From the NCBI RefSeq assembly GCF_041912895.1, contig NZ_JAYSGI010000002.1:62001-126000 (forward strand): 64,000 nucleotides of DNA. Direction: 5' to 3'. Below the pieces are notes generated by a model that saw only the letters and a list, made by a program, of their open reading frames with translations, did no database searches and was not told the origin of the DNA. Of the stretch, positions 53,565-61,524 are shown piece by piece. The stretch is from Pelagerythrobacter sp041912895. Its GTDB lineage: Bacteria; Pseudomonadota; Alphaproteobacteria; Sphingomonadales; Sphingomonadaceae. The position numbers and the translations under genes were made by a program. How positions within the stretch are numbered: the first letter of the stretch is position 1; each line of letters opens with the position of its first letter.

Positions 53565-53963
53565 CTAAAGCTTGCGCAGGCGCGAGGCGTCGGCGCCGGG
53601 GAGTCCGGCGGGCCGAGTGTAGCGCGGCGCGCGCGCATCGCCCGTCGTGACCGGCGCGCGGACGGCCTTGGGATCGATCTCGTCGGAAAAGGCGATGCCG
53701 AAGCGTTTGTCCTGGACCCAGGCGACCACGCCGTCGACCCAGCCGACCGCGCGCAGTTCGACCGCGAGGCGGGAGCCGCGCTCCACCCGCAGATCGCCTT
53801 CGGCCATCATCCCGCCGGCGGAGAGGTTGCGTACCTTGACCCGGTGTTCGGCATCGTCGCCGGCGAGGCGAACGGTCGCCATCAGGAAGAGGCTGTCGCG
53901 CGGAATGTGCCTGGTGTCGACGCCGGACATTCGCGATCCCGTCCTTTCCTTCGATCGTGCCAT
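53565..53963 (-). CDS. PilZ-domain protein
   Basis: A 132-residue protein with a PilZ c-di-GMP-binding fold: the N-terminal RxxxR-like region (RHIPRDSLFL) and NLSAGGMMAEGD matching (D/N)xSxxG. Such proteins link c-di-GMP to motility or surface growth. An ATG 33 bases inside (53930) is an alternative start. It precedes dksA on the map but is transcribed after it. Confidence 0.85.
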   Translation of the reverse strand: MARSKERTGSRMSGVDTRHIPRDSLFLMATVRLAGDDAEHRVKVRNLSAGGMMAEGDLRVERGSRLAVELRAVGWVDGVVAWVQDKRFGIAFSDEIDPKAVRAPVTTGDARAPRYTRPAGLPGADASRLRKL

Positions 53964-54069
53964 CCATTGCGCGGAACCGCCCGCGGAACACGAATCGACC
54001 TACCCCCGGATAGGCTAAAGAAGCTTTAAGCCTGTTTTCCCGCCGGGCAAGCCGGGGGCCGGCGCGCGC

Positions 54070-54528
54070 TCAATCGTCGCGCGAGATCTTCTCGCGCCGC
54101 TCGTGCGCTTCCTGCGCCTCGACCGTCATCGTCGCGACCGGACGCGCGATCAGGCGGCGGATGCCGATCGGATCGCCGGTGACCTCGCAATAGCCGTATT
54201 CGCCCGCGTCGAGCCGGCGCAGCGCGGAATCGATCTTGGAGATGAGCTTGCGCTGCCGGTCACGCGTGCGCAGCTCGATGCTCCAGTCGGTCTCGCTCGA
54301 GGCGCGGTCGTTGAGGTCGGGCTCGCGGATCGGGCCGTCCTGCAGCGACTGGAGCGTGGCCGAGGACGCATCGAGGATCGACCGCTTCCATTCGAGCAGC
54401 AGCATGCGGAAATAGTTCGCCTGGCGCTCGCCCATGTAAGGCTCGTCGTCGTCGGGCAAATAGCCCGCCGCAATCGATTTTTTGGCCTTTTCAAGAACAT
54501 CGAGGTCGGTGGTGATCGCCGACGCCAT
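54070..54528 (-). CDS. dksA: RNA polymerase-binding transcription factor DksA
   Basis: A 152-residue DksA. Coiled-coil (residues about 35-110) with the tip region around DLNDRASSETDWSIELRTRDR, then the TraR-like finger region. Only one of the four zinc Cys remains (YGYCEVTGDPIGIRRL), as is usual for alphaproteobacterial DksA. It acts with ppGpp on rRNA and amino-acid promoters. Confidence 0.95.
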   Translation of the reverse strand: MASAITTDLDVLEKAKKSIAAGYLPDDDEPYMGERQANYFRMLLLEWKRSILDASSATLQSLQDGPIREPDLNDRASSETDWSIELRTRDRQRKLISKIDSALRRLDAGEYGYCEVTGDPIGIRRLIARPVATMTVEAQEAHERREKISRDD

Positions 54529-54722
54529 AAGTGCCTCTCAACCCTGCCGGCCGGGGCCGACCCTTAACAAGACCGCGCCGCGAGCCAGTTCCCGGCCCGG
54601 GGCCTCGCATTGCGCGCGCCTATAGGCGGGGGCCCCGACCGGCACAAGCGGCAATCGGAGAGCGCCCCCTAGCGGTGGAAATCTTAAGCCTGCCCGAACG
54701 ATAGACGCCGCCCCGGACCGCG

Positions 54723-54737
54723 TTAACCAATTGTTGA
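54723..54737 (+). promoter_or_regulatory. CtrA-type box before the Sel1-like gene
   Basis: TTAA, seven bases, TTGA: one mismatch from the CtrA consensus TTAA-N7-TTAA, also readable as a direct repeat TTAACC-N5-TTGACC. It lies about 70 bases before ATG 54806, a promoter position. ctrA itself is in this window. Confidence 0.5.
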
Positions 54738-54805
54738 CCATCTTTGCCGAGATTGGGAGCGTGGCGGCAAACAGGGGGCCGCCCGAACGAATGGGGGAAC
54801 TTGCG

Positions 54806-55135
54806 ATGGATTTGACTCCGATCGAAGGCGGGATGGCCATTCCGGCGGGTGCTATCGCCGCCGACATGCTCGTCGCGCGCTGCCTCGCCGCTGCGGCGCA
54901 AGGCGATATCGTGGCCTATTTCGACCTCGGCGTGGCGTTTTCGACCGGCAGCCACGGCGCGCCGTGCGACCTGATCGAAGCGCACAAGTGGTTCAACCTC
55001 GCCGCCGTGAACGGGCACGAGGATGCCGCCGGATGCCGCGCCGACATCTCCGACGAGATGACCGCACGCGAGATCGCCGAAGCCCAGCGCCGCGCGCGCG
55101 AATGGCTGAACACCGAAGCGCGCCGAGCGGCTTAG
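54806..55135 (+). CDS. Sel1-repeat-like small protein
   Basis: A 109-residue protein with one clear Sel1-like repeat: VAYFDLGVAFSTG ... DLIEAHKWFNLAAVNGHEDA, followed by a helical tail. Sel1 repeats mediate protein contacts, often in cell-cycle or secretion pathways. ATG 54806 has GGGGGA seven bases upstream. A CtrA-type box precedes it. Confidence 0.75.
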   Translation: MDLTPIEGGMAIPAGAIAADMLVARCLAAAAQGDIVAYFDLGVAFSTGSHGAPCDLIEAHKWFNLAAVNGHEDAAGCRADISDEMTAREIAEAQRRAREWLNTEARRAA

Positions 55136-55171
55136 TTTTCCGTTCGGCTTTCGCCGAAAGATAAAAAAACT

Positions 55172-56311
55172 CTAACCTCTTCTGAATGGCCCGCGGTCGG
55201 CCATCAGCGCGGCGTCGGCGGCCACGCCTTCGCGCTCGCGCTCGAGGAAATCGGCGACCGCATCGCGGAAGCCCGGGTCGGCGATCCAGTGCGCCGACCA
55301 CGTCTCGACCGGCTCGTAGCCACGCATGAGCTTGTGCCCGCCTTGCGCGCCCGCCTCGACCCGCGCCAGCCCGCGTGCGATCGCGGCGTCGATTGCCTGA
55401 TAGTAGCACAGCTCGAAATGGAGGAAGCGCCGTTCCTCGGTGCAACCCCAGTAGCGGCCGAACAGCGTGTCTGCGCCGATGAAATTGAGCGCGCCCGCGA
55501 TCGGGGTTTCGCCGTCGTAGGCGAGGACCAGCAGGATGCGGTCCGGCATCCGTTGCCCCAGCAGCTCGAACGCTTCGCGCGTCAGGTAGGGATGGCCCCA
55601 TTTGCGCGCGCCGGTATCCTGATAGAACACCCAGAACGCATCCCAGTGCTCGGGGCGGATTTCCGCGCCGGTCAGGTGCCGGATCTCCAGCCCTTCCTGC
55701 GCGGCCGCGCGTTCCTTGCGGATCGCGCGGCGCTTGCGCGAGGCGAGCGCACCCGTGAATTCGTCGAAGCTGGCGTAGCCGCGATTTTCCCAATGGAACT
55801 GGATGTCGGCGCGCATCAGCCAGTCGCCCGCTTCGAACAGCGCGCGCTGCGCGGGTTCGACGAAGGTCGCGTGGGCCGAGGACAGGCCGAACTGGCCGCA
55901 CACCGCCTCCGCCGCGCGCAGCAGCAGCAGCGCGTCTTCGGGATTGGCGGCGAGCAGGCGCGGCCCGGTGGCCGGCGTGAACGGCGCGGCGATCTGGAGC
56001 TTGGGATAGTAGCTGCCGCCCGCGCGCTCGTAGGCGTCGGCCCAGGCGTGGTCGAACACGTATTCGCCCTGGCTGTGCGACTTCGCGTAGGCGGGCATCG
56101 CCGCGGCGAGTTGATTGCCCTCGCCCCGCTCGATCACGATCGGCAGCGGCTGCCATCCGGTGGCCGGCCCGACGCTGCCCGAATCCTCCAGCGCGGTGAG
56201 GAAATCCCACGAGACGAACGGATTGCCCGCGCCCGCCAGCCGGTCCCATTGCTCGCGCGGCAGCGAACCGACCGATTCGGCGACGCGGATGCGCTGGCCG
56301 GAATCGCTCAC
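55172..56311 (-). CDS. FemAB/GNAT-like N-acyltransferase (peptidogalycan family)
   Basis: A 379-residue protein of the FemAB-like GNAT family (formerly DUF482). Hallmarks: PFVSWDFLTALEDSGSVG near the N-terminus, WENRGYASFDEFTGALASRKRR... and the C-terminal acyltransferase block (FGRYWGCTEERRFLHFELCYY, GAQGGHKLMRGYEP). Possibly modifies amino sugars or peptides of the envelope. GTG 56311 overlaps the upstream gene's stop (GTGA). Confidence 0.88.
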   Translation of the reverse strand: MSDSGQRIRVAESVGSLPREQWDRLAGAGNPFVSWDFLTALEDSGSVGPATGWQPLPIVIERGEGNQLAAAMPAYAKSHSQGEYVFDHAWADAYERAGGSYYPKLQIAAPFTPATGPRLLAANPEDALLLLRAAEAVCGQFGLSSAHATFVEPAQRALFEAGDWLMRADIQFHWENRGYASFDEFTGALASRKRRAIRKERAAAQEGLEIRHLTGAEIRPEHWDAFWVFYQDTGARKWGHPYLTREAFELLGQRMPDRILLVLAYDGETPIAGALNFIGADTLFGRYWGCTEERRFLHFELCYYQAIDAAIARGLARVEAGAQGGHKLMRGYEPVETWSAHWIADPGFRDAVADFLEREREGVAADAALMADRGPFRRG

Positions 56312-57081
56312 GCCATCCCCTCGCCCTCCGCGATGGCGGCATCGGCGTGGGAAGCCGCGCGCTCGCGGAGTTCGGCGCTGCCCACCGTCCAGGTAAGGAC
56401 CGGCAGCCCGCGTTTGCGCTGGCCGGCGGCGAAAGCGCTCGGCAGGTCGCGCACGTCGTAGGCGAGGAAATCGGGGCGCGCGTGCCACAGCGCGGCGTGG
56501 CGGCGGAGACGCCCGGCCATCCCGCGATCGTCTTCCTCAGTCACCACCAGCCCGCGCACGATGCGCGGCGCATGGACCGCGAACCAGCGCGACACCCGCG
56601 GGTCGAAGCTCATCACCGCGTGGTGCCCCTGATAGCCGTCGAGCGCGCGGCGCACCGCGAGGCACAGCGGAGACACGCGCCGCTCGCGCTTCGATTTCAG
56701 CTCGATCAGCAACGGCACCCGGCCGGCGATCTGGCTGAGCAGGCGTTCGAGCGAGGGGATGCGGTCGCTGCTGCCCGACAGCGCGAGCGCCTCGATCTCG
56801 ACCAGCGGCCGACGCAGCAGCGGGCCGCTGTCATCGGTCAGTCGGTCGAGATCCCAGTCGTGGAACACCGCCGCGCGCCCGTCTCCGGTGCGCTGGACGT
56901 CGCATTCGATGCCCATTCCGCGCACCATCGCCTCGGCGAAGGCCGAGGGCGAATTCTCCGGTACGCCGGGCGCATGCAGCCCACGATGCGCGTAGGCCCC
57001 GCGCCCGAGCCATGCGACGCGCCGGGGATCGGGCGGCGGCGCGCGCCAGGAATCAATCGGCGCGAACGGCGACAATCGCAT
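56308..57081 (-). CDS. ugpQ: Glycerophosphodiester phosphodiesterase
   Basis: Hydrolyses glycerophosphodiesters to glycerol 3-phosphate and an alcohol. The 257-residue TIM-barrel protein has YAHRGLH, MGIECDVQRTGDG and FHDWDLDRLT, supplying the two His, Glu and Asp of the active site. No signal peptide, so cytoplasmic; the symbol is by analogy. Its start overlaps the RidA gene by 29 bases. Confidence 0.92.
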   Translation of the reverse strand: MRLSPFAPIDSWRAPPPDPRRVAWLGRGAYAHRGLHAPGVPENSPSAFAEAMVRGMGIECDVQRTGDGRAAVFHDWDLDRLTDDSGPLLRRPLVEIEALALSGSSDRIPSLERLLSQIAGRVPLLIELKSKRERRVSPLCLAVRRALDGYQGHHAVMSFDPRVSRWFAVHAPRIVRGLVVTEEDDRGMAGRLRRHAALWHARPDFLAYDVRDLPSAFAAGQRKRGLPVLTWTVGSAELRERAASHADAAIAEGEGMA

Positions 57082-57514
57082 CCACCTCGACCGCGACGCC
57101 GAGCGGCAGCACCGGCACGCCGACCGCGCTGCGCGCGTGGCGGCCGATTTCGCCGAACACCTCGAACATCAGGTCCGAAGCACCGTTGGCGACCTTGGGC
57201 TGGTCGGTGAAATCCGCCGCCGAATTGACGAAGGCGCCGAGCTTGACCACGCGCTCCACCCGGTCGAGCGAGCCGAGCGCGGCCTTCAGCTGCGCGAGGA
57301 TCATCAGCCCGCAGGCGCGCGCCGCGGCGGCGCCGTCTTCGAGCGAGACGTCCTCGCCCAGCCGGCCCTTGACCAGATCGCCCTCCACGAACGGGAGCTG
57401 GCCCGAAACGTGCGCGAAGCCGCCGTGGACGACGACCGGCTGATAGCTCGCCACCGGCGCGGCGGCCTGCGGTAGCGTGATCCCGAGTTCGCCGAGTTTC
57501 GCGTCGATGCTCAT
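57053..57514 (-). CDS. RidA-family protein
   Basis: A 153-residue RidA/YjgF-type protein. Hallmarks: FAHVSGQLPFVEGDL and the C-terminal RSAVGVPVLPLGVAVEVDAI with the Arg of the active site. RidA proteins destroy reactive enamine intermediates; the exact subgroup is unclear. ATG 57514 overlaps the HAD gene stop. Confidence 0.92.
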   Translation of the reverse strand: MSIDAKLGELGITLPQAAAPVASYQPVVVHGGFAHVSGQLPFVEGDLVKGRLGEDVSLEDGAAAARACGLMILAQLKAALGSLDRVERVVKLGAFVNSAADFTDQPKVANGASDLMFEVFGEIGRHARSAVGVPVLPLGVAVEVDAIVAVRAD

Positions 57515-58152
57515 GCCTGTTCCTTGCTGTTTTCGGTTTGCAGTTGTTCGAGGAGCCAGGGCGTCGCCTCGGCCCAGGTGTCGATCCGCGCGTGGGCGTG
57601 CCCGGCGCGGTGCGCGCAATCGATATGCGGGGCGAGCAGCGGCTCGCCGCAGAGGTGTAGGCGGCGCACATCGGGCACGGTTTCAGCGGCGGAATGGTGG
57701 TGCTGCGGCAGGTCGTCGATGAACACCGCGCGGGAGGGCGCGTATTCCTCGACGATCGCCTTCAACGCCGGGCCCTTCGGCCCCTGGTTGGTGAACACCC
57801 GCACATCCAGCCCGTGATCGGCGAGCTGGCGGGTGCGGCGGGCCTGCCGCTCGTCGGTGAGGTTGGTGAGGATCACCACGTCGGCATGATCGGCCAGCGC
57901 GTTGATCCCTTCCAGAGCGCCTTCGATCGGGAGCTGGCGGTGCATCTCGGTATCGAAGAAGCTGCCGAGCAGGCGCCAAATATCGCGCTCGCCGACCAGC
58001 TCGCCGTTCGTCCGCCAGCGCATCGCCTGCGCGAAATTGTTGCTGTCGAGGCTGAAATCGACGCCTTCGCTCTCTCCCAGCCAGTCACGGAAATGCGCGA
58101 CCATGTGGAGCAGGACCTCGTCGCAGTCGGAGATGACGAGCGGGCGGCTCAT
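57511..58152 (-). CDS. HAD-superfamily hydrolase
   Basis: A 213-residue HAD protein: motif I LVISDCDEVLL (the nucleophile Asp in DCDE), motif II VVILTNLTD, and a late acidic FIDDLPQHHHSA as motif IV. Note the DxD is DCD. Possibly a small-molecule phosphatase; substrate unknown. ATG 58152 overlaps the DUF3572 stop. Confidence 0.88.
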   Translation of the reverse strand: MSRPLVISDCDEVLLHMVAHFRDWLGESEGVDFSLDSNNFAQAMRWRTNGELVGERDIWRLLGSFFDTEMHRQLPIEGALEGINALADHADVVILTNLTDERQARRTRQLADHGLDVRVFTNQGPKGPALKAIVEEYAPSRAVFIDDLPQHHHSAAETVPDVRRLHLCGEPLLAPHIDCAHRAGHAHARIDTWAEATPWLLEQLQTENSKEQA

Positions 58153-58445
58153 GCGGACAGCTCCCGGTGGGCGGCGATCAGTTTCTCGGGCGCGACATTC
58201 AGTGCATCCGCCGCGAGTACAAGATCGGGTTCGTGATTGGCGAGGAATTCGAGCACCGCGCCGAGCACCTGCCGGTCGGTCAACCGCTCGCGCAGGATAT
58301 CGGGCGTCAGGCCGGTGAGCGAGAGCAACCGCTGCGCGCGGTCGTCGTCCTGCAGCACCCAGCCGAGCGCGGCGAGCGCCAGCGAATCGGGGTCGCCAGA
58401 TGAATGTGCGGAAGATTGCGAAGAGGGGGCGGGTTCGCGAATGAT
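58149..58445 (-). CDS. DUF3572 protein; start codon not canonical
   Basis: A small helical DUF3572 protein, a family found beside divK in alphaproteobacteria. The only canonical start is GTG 58358 (69 residues), which would remove the conserved first helix (SLALAALGWVLQDD). The frame is open to a stop at 58451; ATC 58445, nine bases after GAAGGA, is the best match to a ribosome site, with ATT 58442 next. A rare start codon of this kind is known for infC. First gene of a five-gene overlapping operon, divergent from divK. Confidence 0.75.
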   Translation of the reverse strand: MIREPAPSSQSSAHSSGDPDSLALAALGWVLQDDDRAQRLLSLTGLTPDILRERLTDRQVLGAVLEFLANHEPDLVLAADALNVAPEKLIAAHRELSA

Positions 58446-58503
58446 TTGTCAGCGTCCTTCGGGGGTCATAAGGCGTCCGGGCAAGCTGAGGAGCGGGCCC
58501 GGA

Positions 58504-58884
58504 ATGAGCGAGGCTGTGGCAAAGAGAATACTGGTTGTCGAGGACAACGACCTCAACCGCAAATTGTTCTGCGACGTGCTGCGCGCGAACGGTTTCGCGG
58601 TCGAGCCGGTGGCCGATGGGGAGCTGGTGCTGAACGCCGCGCGCGCCTTCGCGCCCGATCTCGTGCTGATGGATATCCAGCTTCCCGGCGTTTCCGGCCT
58701 CGACCTGATCGCCGGACTGAAGGCCGACGGCGCGCTGGCCGATGTGCCCGTGCTGGCGGTGACCGCCTACGCCGGCAAGGGCGACGAGGACCGTATCCGC
58801 GACGCCGGGGCGGCGGACTATCTCGCCAAGCCGGTGTCGATCGGCCCGTTCATGGCAGCAGTGCGGAAGCTGCTGCCCGCTTGA
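58504..58884 (+). CDS. divK: Single-domain response regulator DivK
   Basis: A 126-residue receiver-only protein very close to DivK: KRILVVEDNDLNRKLFCDVL, phospho-acceptor Asp in LVLMDIQLPGVSG, Thr in AVTAYAG and Lys in DYLAKPVS. DivK controls the DivJ/PleC/DivL branch that sets CtrA activity. ATG 58504 gives the family start. Downstream lie acp and spt. Confidence 0.95.
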   Translation: MSEAVAKRILVVEDNDLNRKLFCDVLRANGFAVEPVADGELVLNAARAFAPDLVLMDIQLPGVSGLDLIAGLKADGALADVPVLAVTAYAGKGDEDRIRDAGAADYLAKPVSIGPFMAAVRKLLPA

Positions 58885-58963
58885 CAAGCGGGGGCGGGAG
58901 CCGCTTTGCCGCGCCATTGGTTTACCGGGCGAACCGCCCGAACGCAGAGATTGGAAATATCGC

Positions 58964-59209
58964 ATGGACCGCGCCGAGACCGACCAGACCATCCGCCGCC
59001 TGATCGAACCGTTCAACAAGAAGGGCGTCGCCATCGCGGATTCGACCACGTTCGCGGGCGACCTGGAATTCGACAGCCTGACGGTGATGGATTTCGTCGC
59101 CGCGATCGAGGACGAGTTCGACGTGATCATCTCGATGAACCAGCAGGCCGAGATCGAGACCTACGGCCAACTCGTGGATGCGGTCCACGCGATGCGGGCC
59201 GGCCAGTGA
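58964..59209 (+). CDS. acpR: Acyl carrier protein for sphingolipid synthesis
   Basis: An 81-residue acyl carrier protein with the phosphopantetheine Ser at residue 38 in EFDSLTVMDF. Its stop overlaps the GTG start of the serine palmitoyltransferase gene, so it very probably supplies that enzyme's acyl chain, as shown for related ACP-SPT pairs. Confidence 0.88.
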   Translation: MDRAETDQTIRRLIEPFNKKGVAIADSTTFAGDLEFDSLTVMDFVAAIEDEFDVIISMNQQAEIETYGQLVDAVHAMRAGQ

Positions 59210-60456
59210 GCGAAGGCGTCTCCCAGCCCGACAAGCCCGTGACCCGCGAAGGCGATACGCCCGACCTGTTCAGCAAGTTCGACGATCTGATCGCGATGCG
59301 CGAGGGCCTGCTGTCGAGCGGGCAGGAAGATCCGTTCAACCTGGTGATGGAGAAGGTCCTCTCCCCCACCCGCGCGATCTGCAACGGGCGCGATACGATC
59401 CTGCTCGGCACGTACAACTACATGGGTATGACGTTCGACCCCGACGTGGTCGAGGCGGGCAAGCAGGCGCTCGACGATTTCGGATCGGGCACCACCGGCA
59501 GCCGCGTGCTGAACGGGACGTATCAGGGCCACAAGGAATGCGAGGACGCGCTGCGCGAGTTCTACGCGATGGACCACGCGATGGTGTTCTCCACCGGATA
59601 CCAGGCGAACCTCGGCATCATCTCCACGATCGCGGGCAAGGGCGACTACGTCGTGCTCGACATCGACAGCCACGCCAGCATCTGGGACGGGTGTGCGATG
59701 GGCAAGGCCGAGATCGTGCCCTTCAAGCACAACGATATCGAGGCGATGGACAAGCGGCTCGGCCGCATTCCCGAAGGCGCGGGCAAGCTGGTCGTGCTCG
59801 AAGGCGTCTACTCGATGCTCGGCGACGTGGCGCCGCTCGCCGAAATGGTCGCGGTCGCCAAGAAGCACGGCGCGATGGTGCTGGTGGACGAGGCGCACTC
59901 GATGGGCTTCATCGGCGAACACGGGCGCGGCGTGTGCGAACAGGCGGGCGTGATCGACGACGTCGATTTCATCATCGGCACGTTCTCCAAGAGCGTGGGC
60001 ACGGTGGGCGGCTTCTGCGTTTCCAACCACCCGAAGTTCGAGATCATGCGGCTGGTCTGCCGCCCCTACGTGTTCACCGCGAGCCTGCCGCCGAGCGTGG
60101 TCGCGACCGCCGCCACCAGCATCCGCAAGCTGATGCAGGGCAGCAACAAGCGCGCGCACCTGTGGGAAAATTCCAAGCGGCTGCACGGCGGGCTGAAGGA
60201 TCTGGGCTTTTCGCTCGGCACCGAGGAACCGCAGAGCGCGATCGTCGCGGTCATCATGCCCGACCTCGAGCGCGGCGCGGCGATGTGGGAAGCGCTCTTG
60301 AAGGAAGGCCTCTACGTCAACCTCGCCCGCCCCCCCGCGACCCCGGCTAACATGACCCTGCTGCGCTGCTCGCTCTGCGCCGAGCATTCGGAGGGGGAGG
60401 TCGAGACGATTCTCGGCATGTTCGAACGCGCGGGGGAGGCTGTGGGGATAGTTTAA
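59206..60456 (+). CDS. spt: Serine palmitoyltransferase
   Basis: Condenses serine with an acyl thioester to start sphingolipid synthesis. The 416-residue alpha-oxoamine synthase has NYMGMTFDPDV, SGTTGSRVLNGTYQGH, the DEAHSMGFIGE Asp, and PLP Lys262 in TFSKSVGTVGG. GTG 59206 overlaps the acp stop by four bases. Sphingolipids replace much of the lipopolysaccharide in sphingomonads, so this is a strong lineage marker. Confidence 0.96.
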   Translation: MSEGVSQPDKPVTREGDTPDLFSKFDDLIAMREGLLSSGQEDPFNLVMEKVLSPTRAICNGRDTILLGTYNYMGMTFDPDVVEAGKQALDDFGSGTTGSRVLNGTYQGHKECEDALREFYAMDHAMVFSTGYQANLGIISTIAGKGDYVVLDIDSHASIWDGCAMGKAEIVPFKHNDIEAMDKRLGRIPEGAGKLVVLEGVYSMLGDVAPLAEMVAVAKKHGAMVLVDEAHSMGFIGEHGRGVCEQAGVIDDVDFIIGTFSKSVGTVGGFCVSNHPKFEIMRLVCRPYVFTASLPPSVVATAATSIRKLMQGSNKRAHLWENSKRLHGGLKDLGFSLGTEEPQSAIVAVIMPDLERGAAMWEALLKEGLYVNLARPPATPANMTLLRCSLCAEHSEGEVETILGMFERAGEAVGIV

Positions 60457-60477
60457 ATATCGGAAAAAACGATATTT
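60455..60477. terminator. Hairpin at the end of spt
   Basis: AAATATCG (60455-60462) and CGATATTT (60470-60477) pair around GAAAAAA, overlapping the spt stop. An AT-rich 8-bp stem without a strong T-run on the plus strand; it could be a weak terminator or an operator. Confidence 0.4.
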
Positions 60478-60517
60478 ATCCTGCATTATTGCATTTTTGC
60501 GGTTTTGCAGGATAAAT
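60474..60517. promoter_or_regulatory. 12-bp inverted repeat before the nucleotidyltransferase gene
   Basis: ATTTATCCTGCA (60474-60485) and its exact complement TGCAGGATAAAT (60506-60517) flank 20 bases, and the second arm ends seven bases before ATG 60525. An autoregulatory operator or an RNA hairpin near the ribosome site are both possible. No canonical ribosome site is visible. Confidence 0.55.
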
Positions 60518-60524
60518 ACGGCCG

Positions 60525-61520
60525 ATGGCCGACCGGGTTCGCCCCTTTACCGACGAGCAGGCGCGCGCGCTCATCAATTTGCGCCCGCGCTACGAATCGC
60601 TGATCGAAGCGGAGCGGGCGCTGGCGCGCTTGCCCTATAATCTCGTGCGCAAGCGGGTCGGCGAGCGCGAATATCTCTACGAGGCGATCGACCGCGCGAA
60701 CAACGGCAAAAGCCTTGGCCCGATGACGCCGGAGCACGAGGAGCGGCTGGCCGAATATCGCGCGACCAAGGCGGACTTGCAGGATCGCGCGGCCATCGCC
60801 GGCGGAATGGTCGAGGAAATCGGCCGGCTGGCCCGCCCGCTGCGCCTTCCCACGCTGGCCAGCGCGGCGGGTGAACTGCTGCGCGAACTCGACCGTAGCG
60901 GATTGCTCGACGGGACGCTGCTGGTGGTCGGCACCAACTGCATTCCGGCCTTTTCGGTCGAGGCCAGCGGCGCGATCGCCGACGCGCCGGACGAAACCGA
61001 CGATTTCGACCTGGCATGGACCGCCGAAGAGGAGGCGGAAGACGCCGCCTTGTGGAACGCCCTCAAGGCCGTCGATCCGACCTTTACCCTCAACAGCGAA
61101 CGCGAATTCCAGGCCCGCAACCGCAAATCCTACGAGGTCGAACTGCTCGTCGCGCCCTCCCGTGCCGCGACGATGAGCGCGCGCGAGAAGCCCCGCCCGA
61201 TCCCGCTGCCCGAGCAGGAGTGGCTGTTGCTGGGTAAGCCGGTCGATCAGGTCGTGCCCTGCCGCGATGGCAGCGCGGCGCGGCTGGTGGTGCCCGATCC
61301 GCGCTGGTTCGCGCTGCACAAGCTGTGGCTCGGCAATCAGGCGAAGCGCGATCCGCTCAAGCGGCGCAAGGATATCAGACAGGGCAACGCCGTGCTCGAT
61401 GCGGTGGCCGAGGCGATGCCGCACTATCCGCTCGACGCGGCGTTCGCGGACGCGATTCCGGACGAACTGCGACCCTATTGGCGCGCGTGGCGCGATACCC
61501 AACCAGACACGAAAGGATGA
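60525..61520 (+). CDS. GSU2403-family nucleotidyltransferase-fold protein
   Basis: A 331-residue protein of the GSU2403 (NTP_transf_8-like) family. A helical N-terminal region is followed by the nucleotidyltransferase core (LLVVGTNCIPAFSVEA, then DDFDLAW as the DxD metal motif and a third acidic strand YEVELLVAP). Related proteins are often mobile or toxin-antitoxin-like. It has its own inverted-repeat operator and is followed by an SDR gene with a four-base gap. Confidence 0.8.
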   Translation: MADRVRPFTDEQARALINLRPRYESLIEAERALARLPYNLVRKRVGEREYLYEAIDRANNGKSLGPMTPEHEERLAEYRATKADLQDRAAIAGGMVEEIGRLARPLRLPTLASAAGELLRELDRSGLLDGTLLVVGTNCIPAFSVEASGAIADAPDETDDFDLAWTAEEEAEDAALWNALKAVDPTFTLNSEREFQARNRKSYEVELLVAPSRAATMSAREKPRPIPLPEQEWLLLGKPVDQVVPCRDGSAARLVVPDPRWFALHKLWLGNQAKRDPLKRRKDIRQGNAVLDAVAEAMPHYPLDAAFADAIPDELRPYWRAWRDTQPDTKG

Positions 61521-61524
61521 CCCG

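Noticed and set aside
50419..53568. Frame of about 1050 codons on the plus strand
   Set aside because: It crosses two repeat elements and lies antisense to kynA, DUF4112 and the solute-binding protein, which all have clear families.
55143..55158. TTCGGC/GCCGAA hairpin between the Sel1-like and FemAB-like genes as a terminator
   Set aside because: The stem is short and the A/T run is on the wrong side of it for either strand.
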